Origin: Nocardiopsis sp. JB363
Lineage (GTDB): Bacteria > Actinomycetota > Actinomycetes > Streptosporangiales > Streptosporangiaceae
Reading direction: 5' to 3'
NCBI RefSeq assembly: GCF_900143625.1
Contig: NZ_FRFF01000043.1
Span: forward strand, 1-48,514
DNA: 48,514 nucleotides
Positions within the stretch are counted from its first letter, which is position 1; each line of letters begins with the position of its first letter. The notes under the pieces are model-generated. The model searched no databases. It worked only from the letters and a program-made list of their open reading frames with translations, and had not been told where the DNA came from. Shown piece by piece: positions 1 to 7,833 of the stretch. The translations under genes and the position numbers were made by a program.

Positions 1-3
1 CCC

Positions 4-93
4 CGCCCAACAACCCCAAGGAACACGACCTCAGGCGCACCACCACAGGCCTACGAGACGCCCGACAACCCCAAGGACTCCCTCCTCAGGCGC
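4..93. repeat. Direct repeat, two copies 55 bp apart
   Basis: The segment at 4-38 recurs at 59-93. Both copies start with CGCCC(A/G)ACAACCCCAAGGA and end with TCAGGCGC at the same offset. The 55-bp period is not a multiple of three, so one reading frame cannot use both copies alike. I see no convincing gene in 1-341; the open frames there are Arg/Gly/Pro-rich with no recognisable domain. This looks like intergenic repeat sequence downstream of the minus-strand GST gene. Confidence 0.6.
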
Positions 94-250
94 CCCACGC
101 ACTCCACACAGCTCCACGCGCCTACCCGCGAGGCGCCCACCCGCGAGCGCCCAACAAGCCCGACTGCCTGAGACCTGATCCGGAAGTTCCTCCGGCTCTG
201 GGACCAAGGGCAGCGCCAGCCACCGGTGCAGCAACCGGAGCTCCCCTCGC

Positions 251-345
251 CCCCCGAACCCTCAACCCTCCGAACCCTCAACCTTTCGTGCCCTCGCCCC
301 TCCAAACCCTCAGCCCTCCGAACCCTCGCCCCTCCGAACCCTCAA
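251..345. repeat. Degenerate 15-17 bp tandem repeat
   Basis: About six units of the form CCCTCCGAACCCTC(AA/G) follow one another here, with one diverged unit near 282-296. The array runs into the stop codon of the minus-strand GST gene. It has no dyad symmetry typical of a terminator and no spacer structure typical of CRISPR. It may be a slippage-prone simple repeat. Confidence 0.6.
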
Positions 346-1370
346 CCCTGCTCCTCCAAAGGCGGGACGTGCTCGCCTTCCGGGGTGGGGCCTGGCGGAG
401 TACCGTCCCCGAACGGACGACCGCCCAGCTCCTCCCGACGGTGCGGGGTGAGCCAGCCCTGGGGGTCCGGGCCGACGGCCACGATCCCGGTGGGGTTGAT
501 GGCGGTGTGCACCGCGTAGTAGTGGACCCGGATGTGCTCCAGGTTGGTGGTGTCGCCGAACCCGGGGGTCTGGAACAGGTCGCGGGCGTAGGCCCACAGG
601 GCCGGGTATTCGATGAGTTTGCGCCGATTGCACTTGAAGTGGCCGTGATAGGCGGCGTCGAAGCGCACCAGGGTGGCCCACAGGCGCAGGTCGGCCAGGG
701 TGATGTGATCGCCGACCAGGTAGCGGCGTTCGGTCAGGCGTTCCTCCAGGGCGTCCAGACGGGCGAACACACCTTGTACCGCCGCGTCGTAGCGCTTCTG
801 GTCGGGGGCGAAACCGGAGCGGTAGACACCGTTGTTGAGGTCCTGGTACACCTCGGCGCTGACCGTGTCGATCTCCTCGCGCAGCTCCTCCGGGTACAAC
901 GGTGGCGCGCCGGCGCGGGCCAGGCCGCCCCACTCGGTGGCCATGTCCACACTGATCTGGTCGTAGTCGTTGGAGACCAGGTGGCCGGATGCGACGTCCA
1001 CGAGCCCGGGCACACTCACGCCGCCGTCGTAGGCGGGATCGCGAGCGAGGTAGGCCTCGCGCAGGGCGTGGATGCCCAGCACCGGGTCCTTGTCGTCGGG
1101 GCTGCCGGTGCGTTCGGTGAACACCCAGTGCGGGTCGCCTTCGATGATCTCCTGCACCGGGTCGGTGATGGCCAGCGAGACCACCTGTTCCAGTCCCATG
1201 AGACGGCGGGTCATCACCACCCGGTGCGCCCAGGGGCAGGCCCGGTTGATCACCAGCCGGTACCGCCCTGGTTCGGCGGTGCGTCCGAAGCGCCCGTCGG
1301 AGGTGACCCGGTCGGCGAAGGCCGCGGCGTCGCGCTTGATCTCCTCGGTCGGCATTCGGTTGGCCCGCAT
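342..1370 (-). CDS. Glutathionyl-hydroquinone reductase-like GST (YqjG/Xi class)
   Basis: A 342-residue protein of the omega/xi glutathione transferase family that reductively removes a thiol adduct from hydroquinones. The motif NRACPWAHR places the catalytic Cys at residue 45, and the C-terminal half has the all-helical GST fold signature (YLVGDHITLADLRLWATL). Length matches the family. The ATG at 1370 has GGAGGGT a few bases upstream. Actinomycetes mostly use mycothiol, so the natural thiol partner is uncertain. It lies close to a ring-cleaving dioxygenase and a maleylacetate reductase, which fits a role in clearing quinone or hydroquinone adducts. The family call is firm; the pathway role is inferred from neighbours. 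Confidence 0.88.
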   Translation of the reverse strand: MRANRMPTEEIKRDAAAFADRVTSDGRFGRTAEPGRYRLVINRACPWAHRVVMTRRLMGLEQVVSLAITDPVQEIIEGDPHWVFTERTGSPDDKDPVLGIHALREAYLARDPAYDGGVSVPGLVDVASGHLVSNDYDQISVDMATEWGGLARAGAPPLYPEELREEIDTVSAEVYQDLNNGVYRSGFAPDQKRYDAAVQGVFARLDALEERLTERRYLVGDHITLADLRLWATLVRFDAAYHGHFKCNRRKLIEYPALWAYARDLFQTPGFGDTTNLEHIRVHYYAVHTAINPTGIVAVGPDPQGWLTPHRREELGGRPFGDGTPPGPTPEGEHVPPLEEQG

Positions 1371-1467
1371 GTCACACCCTCCGTGTTCTGGGAACCTGTC
1401 TCTCCCCCGATCCTAGATCGACCCCACGCCGCGAGGCCGGTTGTCCACAGGCCGAATTCGTGTGGGT

Positions 1468-1875
1468 TCACTCGCGTAGGGCGGCCACGGACTCGATCTC
1501 CACCAGTTGGTCCTGGTAACCCAGGACCGTGACGCCCAGCAGGGTGCTGGGAACGTCGTGCTCACCGAAGGCGTCCCGGACCACTTCCCAGGCCGTCACC
1601 AGATCCTCCTGGGACGTGGAGGCGACCAGTACCCGGGTGCTGACCACGTCGGTCAGTGCGGCGCCGGCGTCCGCGAGGGCGGTCTTCAGGTTGGCCACGC
1701 ACACCGCGGCCTGCCCGGCGTAATCGCCCACGGCGGCGGTGGTGCCGTCATCGTTCAGCGGGCACGCGCCGGCGGTGAAGACCAGGCGCACCCCCGGCGG
1801 GACCGTGGCGGCGTAGGCGTACTCCGCGACGTCGGACAGGGCGGCGGAGCGGATGAGGGTGACGGCGCTGTTCAT
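1468..1875 (-). CDS. RidA/YjgF/YER057c family protein
   Basis: A 135-residue single-domain protein with family features: FTAGACPLNDDG near the N-terminus, a central helix with VANLKTAL, and the closing LVEIESVAAL strand. Canonical RidA hydrolyses reactive enamine/imine intermediates, but many Rid subfamilies deaminate other compounds and some sit in aromatic-degradation clusters. The start ATG at 1875 has AAGGAA eight bases upstream. It is 97 bp upstream of the GST gene on the same strand and divergent from the aldehyde dehydrogenase. I do not see the conserved Arg of the canonical RidA subgroup clearly enough to assign a subfamily. Confidence 0.85.
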   Translation of the reverse strand: MNSAVTLIRSAALSDVAEYAYAATVPPGVRLVFTAGACPLNDDGTTAAVGDYAGQAAVCVANLKTALADAGAALTDVVSTRVLVASTSQEDLVTAWEVVRDAFGEHDVPSTLLGVTVLGYQDQLVEIESVAALRE

Positions 1876-2079
1876 CGGGTTCCTTCGTGGTGGTGGTGGG
1901 GGGGGAATCGTCGGACACCGGGCACACTAGCGCCGGCCCGAAGGTCCCCCCAACGGGTTTTCGCGGCGGGCCGGTCGCACGGCAAGGTTCTGGCAAATCA
2001 CAAGGACAGCGGCAAAGAGGACGTTTCGCCCCCCGCGTCGAACGAGCAGGGGACCCATAAGCCGGATGGAGGGAATCTC

Positions 2080-3462
2080 ATGGCCTACGCGACCACGAAC
2101 CCCTACACGAACGAGACCTTGGCGACGTTCCAAGGCATCGGGGACGAGGAACTGGACCAGGCCGTCCACACCGCGCAGAGGACCTTCGAGTCCTGGCGCA
2201 CCAAGTCCTTCGACGAGCGCAAGGAGGTGGTCGGACGCGCCGCGAGCATCCTGCGCGAGCGGCCCGACGAGTTCGCTCGTCTCCTCACCTTGGAGATGGG
2301 CAAGCTGTACAGCGAGAGCATGGGCGAGGTCGACCTGGCCGCCTCGATCCTCGACTACTACGCGGACAACGCCGAGGAGTTCCTCGCCCCCGAGCGGGTG
2401 GCCACCGAACACCCGGACGCGGGAGAGGCCGTCGTCGTCAGCGACCCGATCGGGGTGCTGCTCGGGGTCCAACCATGGAATTTCCCCTACTACCAACTGG
2501 CCCGGTTCGCGGGCCCCAACCTCATGGCGGGGAACGTGGTGATGGTCAAGCACGCGTCGATCGTCCCGCAGTCCGCCGCGGCCTTCGAGCGGCTCTTCCG
2601 CGAGGCCGGCGCGCCGGAGGGCGCCTACACCAACGTCTACGCGAGCAAGGATCAGGTGAGTCGGACGATCCGGGACTCCCGGATCCGCGGGGTCGCGCTC
2701 ACCGGCAGCGAGGGCGCGGGCGCCAGTGTCGCGGCGCACGCGGGCGAGGAGTTGAAGAAGAGCACCCTGGAACTCGGCGGCAGCGACGCCCTGATCGTGC
2801 TCGCCGACGCCGACCTCGACCTGAGCGTCGAGCGGGCACTCTGGGGCCGGCTCAACAACGCCGGTCAGAGCTGCGTCGCCGCCAAGCGGATCATCGTCGT
2901 GGAAGAGGTCGCGGACGAGTTCCTGCGGCGGTTCAGCGAGGGGTTCGCCCGGCTCAAGGCGGGTGACCCGTTCGACTCCGACACGACCCTGCCGCCGCTG
3001 TCCTCGCAGAGCGCCGCCGACGACCTCGACGCGCTGGTGGACGAGGCCGTCGACCACGGCGCCTTGATGATCACCCCGGGCGATCCCGTGCCGGAGGAGG
3101 GCGCGTTCGTCCAGCCCAGGATCCTCACCGGCGTCTCCCGGGACAACCCGGTCTACGACAAGGAGTTCTTCGGCCCCGTCGCCCTCTTCTTCCGCGCGGC
3201 GGACGAGGACGAGGCGGTGCGGATCGCCAACGACTCCACCTTCGGGCTGGGAGGGTCGGTGTTCACCGAGGACACCGCCCATGGTGTGGAGGTCGCCAAG
3301 AGGATCGAGACCGGGATGGTCTTCGTGAACCACCCGACCTGGACCAGGCCGGACCTTCCATTCGGTGGCACCAAGAGGTCCGGCTACGGGCAGGAACTCT
3401 CCGAGGCGGGGATCCAGGAGTTCGTCAACAAGAAGCTGATCAACGTGATGCCGACCGGTTAG
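2080..3462 (+). CDS. NAD(P)-dependent aldehyde (semialdehyde) dehydrogenase
   Basis: A 460-residue aldehyde dehydrogenase closest in pattern to the succinate-semialdehyde dehydrogenase group (GabD/YneI-like). Visible landmarks are QPWNFP with the oxyanion Asn near 134, a cofactor-binding Lys near 157, LTGSEGAG, the general base Glu 231 in LELGGSD and the nucleophile Cys 265 in GQSC. The ATG at 2080 has GGAGGGA upstream and begins the family's usual N-terminus; the reading frame is open further upstream but that part has no homology. The gene converges on the flavoprotein gene, overlapping it by 23 bp at the 3' ends. Given the dioxygenase and maleylacetate reductase next door, it could oxidise 4-hydroxymuconic semialdehyde rather than succinate semialdehyde; that is inference. 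Confidence 0.9.
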   Translation: MAYATTNPYTNETLATFQGIGDEELDQAVHTAQRTFESWRTKSFDERKEVVGRAASILRERPDEFARLLTLEMGKLYSESMGEVDLAASILDYYADNAEEFLAPERVATEHPDAGEAVVVSDPIGVLLGVQPWNFPYYQLARFAGPNLMAGNVVMVKHASIVPQSAAAFERLFREAGAPEGAYTNVYASKDQVSRTIRDSRIRGVALTGSEGAGASVAAHAGEELKKSTLELGGSDALIVLADADLDLSVERALWGRLNNAGQSCVAAKRIIVVEEVADEFLRRFSEGFARLKAGDPFDSDTTLPPLSSQSAADDLDALVDEAVDHGALMITPGDPVPEEGAFVQPRILTGVSRDNPVYDKEFFGPVALFFRAADEDEAVRIANDSTFGLGGSVFTEDTAHGVEVAKRIETGMVFVNHPTWTRPDLPFGGTKRSGYGQELSEAGIQEFVNKKLINVMPTG

Positions 3463-4531
3463 GGAGCGCGTCCCTCACCTGACGGGCGACGGCACGCCCG
3501 GCCCGGTTGGCGCCGATGGTGCTGGCCTGTGGTCCGTAACCGGCCATGAACAAACCCGGTCTACGGACCGCTCGGCCGTCCTCCACCCACAGCCCTCCCT
3601 CGGGTTCACGCAGGCGCAACGGGGCCAGGTGGGAGAGTTCGGCGCGGAAACCGGTGGCCCAGATGATGGCGTCCACCGGTTCGAACGTGCCGTCCGCCCA
3701 GCGCACTCCGTCGGGTTCGATCGCGGTGAACATCGGCCGCTCCACCAGCAGGCCGCGGTCGCGACCGGCCAGGTTGGCGGGGGTCGCGGGCAGCCCGGTA
3801 CCGCTGATGATGCTGGGCAGCCGCCGCCCCGCCCGCGCCGCCTCGTCGGCGGCCCGTACCGCGTTGATCGGGCCCTGGGGATCGTTCACGAAGGTGACCG
3901 GTCGCCGGGTGGTCCAGACCGTGCTCGCGGCGACCCCCTCCAGTTCGCGCAGGAATCCCACCGCGGAGGTGCCGCCGCCCACCACCAGGACGCGTTTGCC
4001 GGCGAAGTCCTCGGCGGACCGGTACTCGGGGGTGGAGACCTGGATTCCGCGGAAGTCCACGGCGCCCGCGAAGTAGGGCCGGAACGGGCGCGCCCAGGTG
4101 CCACTGGCGTTGACCACGACCCGCGAGACGACCTCGCCCCGGTCGGTCACGACCCGGAACCCCTCGTCGTGGTCGTGTACCCCTCGTACCCGGACCGGGC
4201 GGACCACCCGCAGATCGAAGGCGTCCTCGTAGCGGCGGTAGTAGTCGCGGACCACGTCGCGGGCGGGGCGTTCGGGGTCGGCGGTCTCGAAGCTCAGCTC
4301 CAGTTCCCGCATGCCGGGCAGGTCGTCGACCTTGTGGGCGTCGTCCAACCGCAGCGCCTCCCAGCGGAACTGCCAGGCCCCGCCGGCGTCCGGGCCCCGG
4401 TCCAGGATCACGAAGTCGACCCCGGGTTCCAGTCCGAGCCGGCGCAGGTGCCAGGCCGCCGAGAGCCCGGCCTGCCCGGCGCCGATGACGACCACGTCGG
4501 TCTCCTCGGGCAACCCCACCACGTCCGTCAT
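3440..4531 (-). CDS. FAD/NAD(P)-binding flavoprotein monooxygenase-like
   Basis: A 363-residue FAD- and NAD(P)H-binding oxidoreductase. The N-terminal FAD Rossmann motif is VVVIGAGQAGLSAAW (about residues 13-27), a second Rossmann motif VLVVGGGTSAVGF follows mid-protein, and the late IIWATGFR motif is typical of flavin-containing monooxygenases. It is shorter than classical FMOs or Baeyer-Villiger enzymes. The ATG at 4531 has GGAGAG six bases upstream and is preferred over the in-frame ATG at 4549. It is the third gene of a minus-strand operon after the dioxygenase and maleylacetate reductase, 14 bp downstream of the latter. It may introduce a ring hydroxyl; substrate unknown. Confidence 0.82.
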   Translation of the reverse strand: MTDVVGLPEETDVVVIGAGQAGLSAAWHLRRLGLEPGVDFVILDRGPDAGGAWQFRWEALRLDDAHKVDDLPGMRELELSFETADPERPARDVVRDYYRRYEDAFDLRVVRPVRVRGVHDHDEGFRVVTDRGEVVSRVVVNASGTWARPFRPYFAGAVDFRGIQVSTPEYRSAEDFAGKRVLVVGGGTSAVGFLRELEGVAASTVWTTRRPVTFVNDPQGPINAVRAADEAARAGRRLPSIISGTGLPATPANLAGRDRGLLVERPMFTAIEPDGVRWADGTFEPVDAIIWATGFRAELSHLAPLRLREPEGGLWVEDGRAVRRPGLFMAGYGPQASTIGANRAGRAVARQVRDALPNRSASR

Positions 4532-4545
4532 CGTCTCTCCAGTCC

Positions 4546-5568
4546 TCATGCCGGCCTTCGAGCATGCCAGGCGTCGACCAACAGCGCCTCGACACCCTCC
4601 CGTTCCGGTGCGCGCGGGTTGGGGTAGGGCCGCGCGGTGGCGAGCTCGGCGGCCCGCGCCAGGTCTGCCTCGGCCATGCCGAGGTCGCGCAGCGATGTGG
4701 GGCCCCCGACGCTCACGACGAGGTCGTGGACGCCGCGCGCGGCGTCGTCGGTCCCCATCGCCTCCGCGACGCGGCGCATCACCTCGGGAGCGGCGGGCGC
4801 GTTGTAGGCCATCACGTGCGGCAGGACGACCGTGTGGGTCGCGGCGTGCGGCATCGCGAACGACCCGCCCAGGGTGTGGCAGAGCTTGTGGTGCAGTCCC
4901 ATGCCGACGGCTTCGAGGCACGTCCCGGCGAGCCAGGCCGCGCGCAGCAGGTCCCCTCGGGCCGCCACGTCGGCCGGCGAGCCGGCGACCACGGGAAGGG
5001 CCCGGGTGATCAGCGTGATCGCCTCCAGCGCCTTCTCCTCGGTCGCCGGGTCGACCTCCGGTGCGTACAGGGCCTCCACGGCGTGCGCCATGGCGTTGAC
5101 CGCGCTGGTCACCGACACCGCCACCGGCAGGTCCAGGGTGAGGTCGACGTCGTAGACCACCGTGTCCGGAAGGATCTCCGGTCCGGATCGGGTGGTCTTG
5201 CGTCCGTCCACGGTCTCTCCGAGAACGGACGTGACCTCGGATCCGGCGTAGGTGGTGGGGACGATGACCTGCGGCAGCCCGGCGCGTACCGCCAGGGCCT
5301 TGGCGAGTCCGGTCGTCGATCCGCCACCGATGGCGACCAGGCAGTCGACGGAGTGCTCGCGCACGAGTCGAAGCGCGCGCTCGGTCACCTCGACCGGGGT
5401 GTGCGGAGCCGCCCCCGCGAACTCCGCAGCCAGAAGCGGACCGAGGGCCGCACGCATCCGGTCCACCGCACGCCCCGAGGGTGAGGAGAGCAGGAGCGCC
5501 CGGGACGCACCAAGCCGCTCGACCTCCTCCCCCACCCTGTTCACCGCGCCCGCGCCGAAGACCACCAT
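4546..5568 (-). CDS. Maleylacetate reductase (iron-ADH family)
   Basis: A 340-residue iron-containing alcohol dehydrogenase-fold protein of the maleylacetate reductase type, which reduces maleylacetate to 3-oxoadipate with NAD(P)H. Seen in the sequence: the nucleotide-binding GGGSTTGLAKA (81-91), PTTYAGSEVT (104-113), and metal-site histidines in NAMAHAVEALYAP (His 162) and GLHHKLCHTLGG (His 226/227/231). The ATG at 5568 is chosen because it begins the expected VVFGAG strand, has AAGGTG eight bases upstream and lies 5 bp after the preceding stop; longer upstream frames overlap the dioxygenase gene. The context supports a ring-cleavage lower pathway feeding beta-ketoadipate. Confidence 0.9.
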   Translation of the reverse strand: MVVFGAGAVNRVGEEVERLGASRALLLSSPSGRAVDRMRAALGPLLAAEFAGAAPHTPVEVTERALRLVREHSVDCLVAIGGGSTTGLAKALAVRAGLPQVIVPTTYAGSEVTSVLGETVDGRKTTRSGPEILPDTVVYDVDLTLDLPVAVSVTSAVNAMAHAVEALYAPEVDPATEEKALEAITLITRALPVVAGSPADVAARGDLLRAAWLAGTCLEAVGMGLHHKLCHTLGGSFAMPHAATHTVVLPHVMAYNAPAAPEVMRRVAEAMGTDDAARGVHDLVVSVGGPTSLRDLGMAEADLARAAELATARPYPNPRAPEREGVEALLVDAWHARRPA

Positions 5569-5573
5569 GGAGC

Positions 5574-6545
5574 TCACACCTTCTGTGCTTCGGGGTTGTT
5601 CTCGGCGGGCAGGTTCAGCTGCGGAAGCGCTCTCTGGATCTGCTCGCGTCGGGGCTCCAGCCACGGCGGTAGCTTCAGGGCACGGCCGAGTTCGAGCAGG
5701 GGCTCATCGACGTCGAAACCGATGTCGTCGGTGGCGATCTCGAACAGGGTGCCGCCCGGTTCCCGGAAGTAGATCGAGTGGAAGTACTCCCGGTCCAGGA
5801 TCTCGGTGACGTTCATGCCCTTGTCGATGAGCTCGTCCCGCCACGCGCGCTGGGTGGCGTCGTCGGGCACCCGCCAGGCGACATGGTGGACCGTGCCGCC
5901 CGCGACCAGGCCCTGTGGAGCGTTCGGGGTGACCAGGACGTCGACCAGGGTGCCCGGGCCACCGTCACCGGCCGCGAAGCGGAGTTTGTCACCGTGTTCG
6001 CCGATGTAGCGCAGGCCCAGACCGTCGGTCAGCATGTCGACGGAGGCGTCCTCCTTCGCGACCTGCATGGTCACCGAGTGGAGCCCGCGGATCGCGTATT
6101 CGGCGGGAACCAACGGGGTGTCCCACGGGTTGCGCGGGTCTCCCTGAGGGTGCGCGACCAGGGACAGGCGCAGCCCATCGGGGTCGAGGAAGGTCAGGGC
6201 CTCCTCCTCGCCGGGGATTCCGCTCCGTGTGCTCTCGACGCCGACCTTCTTCAGGTGCTCCTCCCACCAGCCCAGGGAGAGCTCGGGGTTGGAGAAGGAC
6301 GTGGTGGTGGCCTGCCCGGTGCCATGGCGGCCGGGGGTCACCCCCTCCCAGGGAAAGAGGGTCATGAGCGTGCCGGGTGTTCCCTCGGCGTCACCGTAGT
6401 AGAGGTGGTAGACGCCGGGATCGTCGAAGTTCACGGTGGTCTTGACCAGGCGCAGACCCAGCGTTCGCGCGTAGAAGTCGACGTTGCGCCGGGGGCTCCC
6501 CCCGATCGCGGTCACGTGGTGCAGCCCGTCGGTCTTGATCGCCAT
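5574..6545 (-). CDS. VOC-family ring-cleaving dioxygenase (MhqO/LinE-like)
   Basis: A 323-residue vicinal-oxygen-chelate protein with two beta-alpha-beta-beta-beta modules (about 5-135 and 152-272). Likely Fe(II) ligands are His 9/10 in GLHHVT, His 220/221 in TVHHVAWR and Glu 269 in GGTLFEIATDD. The pattern matches enzymes annotated as MhqO-type dioxygenases, which act on hydroquinone-like rings. The C-terminal tail (LEPRREQI) is also typical of that group. It is the first gene of a three-gene operon; GAGGAG precedes the ATG at 6545. A promoter with a dyad over the -10 lies just upstream, suggesting induction by an aromatic compound. Family call strong; exact substrate inferred. Confidence 0.88.
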   Translation of the reverse strand: MAIKTDGLHHVTAIGGSPRRNVDFYARTLGLRLVKTTVNFDDPGVYHLYYGDAEGTPGTLMTLFPWEGVTPGRHGTGQATTTSFSNPELSLGWWEEHLKKVGVESTRSGIPGEEEALTFLDPDGLRLSLVAHPQGDPRNPWDTPLVPAEYAIRGLHSVTMQVAKEDASVDMLTDGLGLRYIGEHGDKLRFAAGDGGPGTLVDVLVTPNAPQGLVAGGTVHHVAWRVPDDATQRAWRDELIDKGMNVTEILDREYFHSIYFREPGGTLFEIATDDIGFDVDEPLLELGRALKLPPWLEPRREQIQRALPQLNLPAENNPEAQKV

Positions 6546-6569
6546 GCCCTCACTCCTCAGATTGCCTCG

Positions 6570-6606
6570 CTAAGATGAATCTATCTCAGAAATTTCTTCC
6601 TAGCAA
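6570..6606 (-). promoter_or_regulatory. Promoter with overlapping dyad for the dioxygenase operon
   Basis: On the minus strand, TTGCTA (6601-6606) and TAGATT (6578-6583) are separated by 17 bp, a good sigma-70-type promoter about 30 bp upstream of the dioxygenase start. An inverted repeat CTAAGAT / ATCTCAG (6570-6576 and 6583-6589, one mismatch) covers the -10, and a 10-bp perfect palindrome AGAAATTTCT (6588-6597) sits in the spacer. A repressor bound here would block transcription; the layout resembles MarR- or TetR-type control. No such regulator gene is adjacent, so its identity is open. Confidence 0.55.
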
Positions 6607-6647
6607 GACATTTGCACAGGAGTCACCTCTGCGCACTCGTGAAAACA

Positions 6648-6678
6648 CGAAAGGGCCCACCTCATGGTGAGCCCTTCG
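6648..6678 (-). terminator. Rho-independent terminator after tRNA-Pro
   Basis: The arms AAGGGC (6651-6656) and GCCCTT (6671-6676) form a hairpin with an inner CACC/GGTG stem and a four-base loop. On the minus strand it is followed by a short T-run (CGTGTTTTC). It lies about 20 bp past the 3' end of tRNA-Pro. Confidence 0.7.
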
Positions 6679-6697
6679 TCGAACCGCTATTTCGCTG

Positions 6698-6771
<74 letters not shown>

Positions 6772-6906
6772 GCCGTCGGACCGGCACCGTCTCCGGTGCG
6801 GCCAACGGAGTCGACTCTATCGCATCCCCCGGACCGTTCACGCCACCCGCCAAGCTGCGCAAGATCGGTCAAGCGCATCCGAGGGCCGGGTGAACATACT
6901 GGGCAC

Positions 6907-7833
6907 ATGACCGACCCCACCACCGGGCGCGACCGGCTGCGTGAGCTGCTCGACGCCGTCCTGGACGAGGACAACGCCCGCCTGAGCGACATGGCCGGGC
7001 AGGCACACGCCTCACCGTTCCACTTCAGCCGCACCTTCGCCCGTGACACCGGAGAATCACCCGTGGCGCTGCGCCGCAGGGTGTTGTTGGAGAGGGCCGC
7101 CTGGCAGATCGGCCAGGGCAGCGGTGTCACCGACGCCGCGTTCGCCGCCGGATACGAGTCCGTCGAGGGGTTCACCCGCGCGTTCGCACGCGCGTTCGGT
7201 CACCCGCCCAGCGCCACCACGGCCGGCAGTGGCCGGTGGCTGACCGCACCCAACGGGGTCCACTTCCATCCGCCGTTCCACCTGTGGGTGGAGGAGAACC
7301 CGAAGGGACGACCCGGCATGGACCTCACCACCTTCCAGGTGCACCACGACATCGACGACACGGCACTGCTCATCGACCTGGCCGCCGGCCTGTCCGAGGA
7401 GGAGTACCGGAAGGTGCGCTCCCCCGGTCGGACCGTACTGATCTGGGACGGGCCGGAGGAGTCGATCGCGCAAGGGCTGGAGTGCCTGGTGCGGTCCAAG
7501 GAGATGTGGCTGGCCTCCATCGAGGGGGCCGACTTCCCCGAACACGGGGACGACGACCCGGCGTCGCTGCGGGAACGGCACCGTGAGGCGGGGGCACGGT
7601 GGATCGCCACCATCGGTGACATCGGCCGCCGGGGCGCCTGGAGCGACCGGTTGATCGACGCGCTGTGCGATCCACCGGAGAGCTTCGTCCTGGGCAGCGT
7701 GGTCGTGCACGTGCTCACCTTCGCCGCGCACCGGAGGCAGTCGGCACGGCACATGCTGCGCGAGGCGGGCGTGGAGGTGGGCCACGGGGATCCCATCGAA
7801 TGGCTACAGGACCGATACGGAGGAACGACATGA
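6907..7833 (+). CDS. AraC-family regulator fused to a DinB-like domain
   Basis: A 308-residue two-domain protein. Residues about 8-105 form the double helix-turn-helix of AraC/XylS regulators (SPFHFSRTFARDTGESP and GFTRAFARAFG are the signature segments), unusually at the N-terminus. Residues about 130-305 resemble the DinB/YfiT four-helix fold, with HDIDD and HVLTFAAHRRQ supplying the histidines that bind metal in that family. The ATG at 6907 lacks a clear Shine-Dalgarno, but CATACT (6895-6900) sits six bases upstream, so a leaderless transcript is likely. It overlaps the next gene by 4 bp (ATGA), so the two are translationally coupled. The ligand or substrate is unknown. Confidence 0.85.
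   Translation: MTDPTTGRDRLRELLDAVLDEDNARLSDMAGQAHASPFHFSRTFARDTGESPVALRRRVLLERAAWQIGQGSGVTDAAFAAGYESVEGFTRAFARAFGHPPSATTAGSGRWLTAPNGVHFHPPFHLWVEENPKGRPGMDLTTFQVHHDIDDTALLIDLAAGLSEEEYRKVRSPGRTVLIWDGPEESIAQGLECLVRSKEMWLASIEGADFPEHGDDDPASLRERHREAGARWIATIGDIGRRGAWSDRLIDALCDPPESFVLGSVVVHVLTFAAHRRQSARHMLREAGVEVGHGDPIEWLQDRYGGTT

Noticed and set aside
4..345. CRISPR array
   Set aside because: Repeat units are directly adjacent or only two in number, without regular unique spacers or cas genes.
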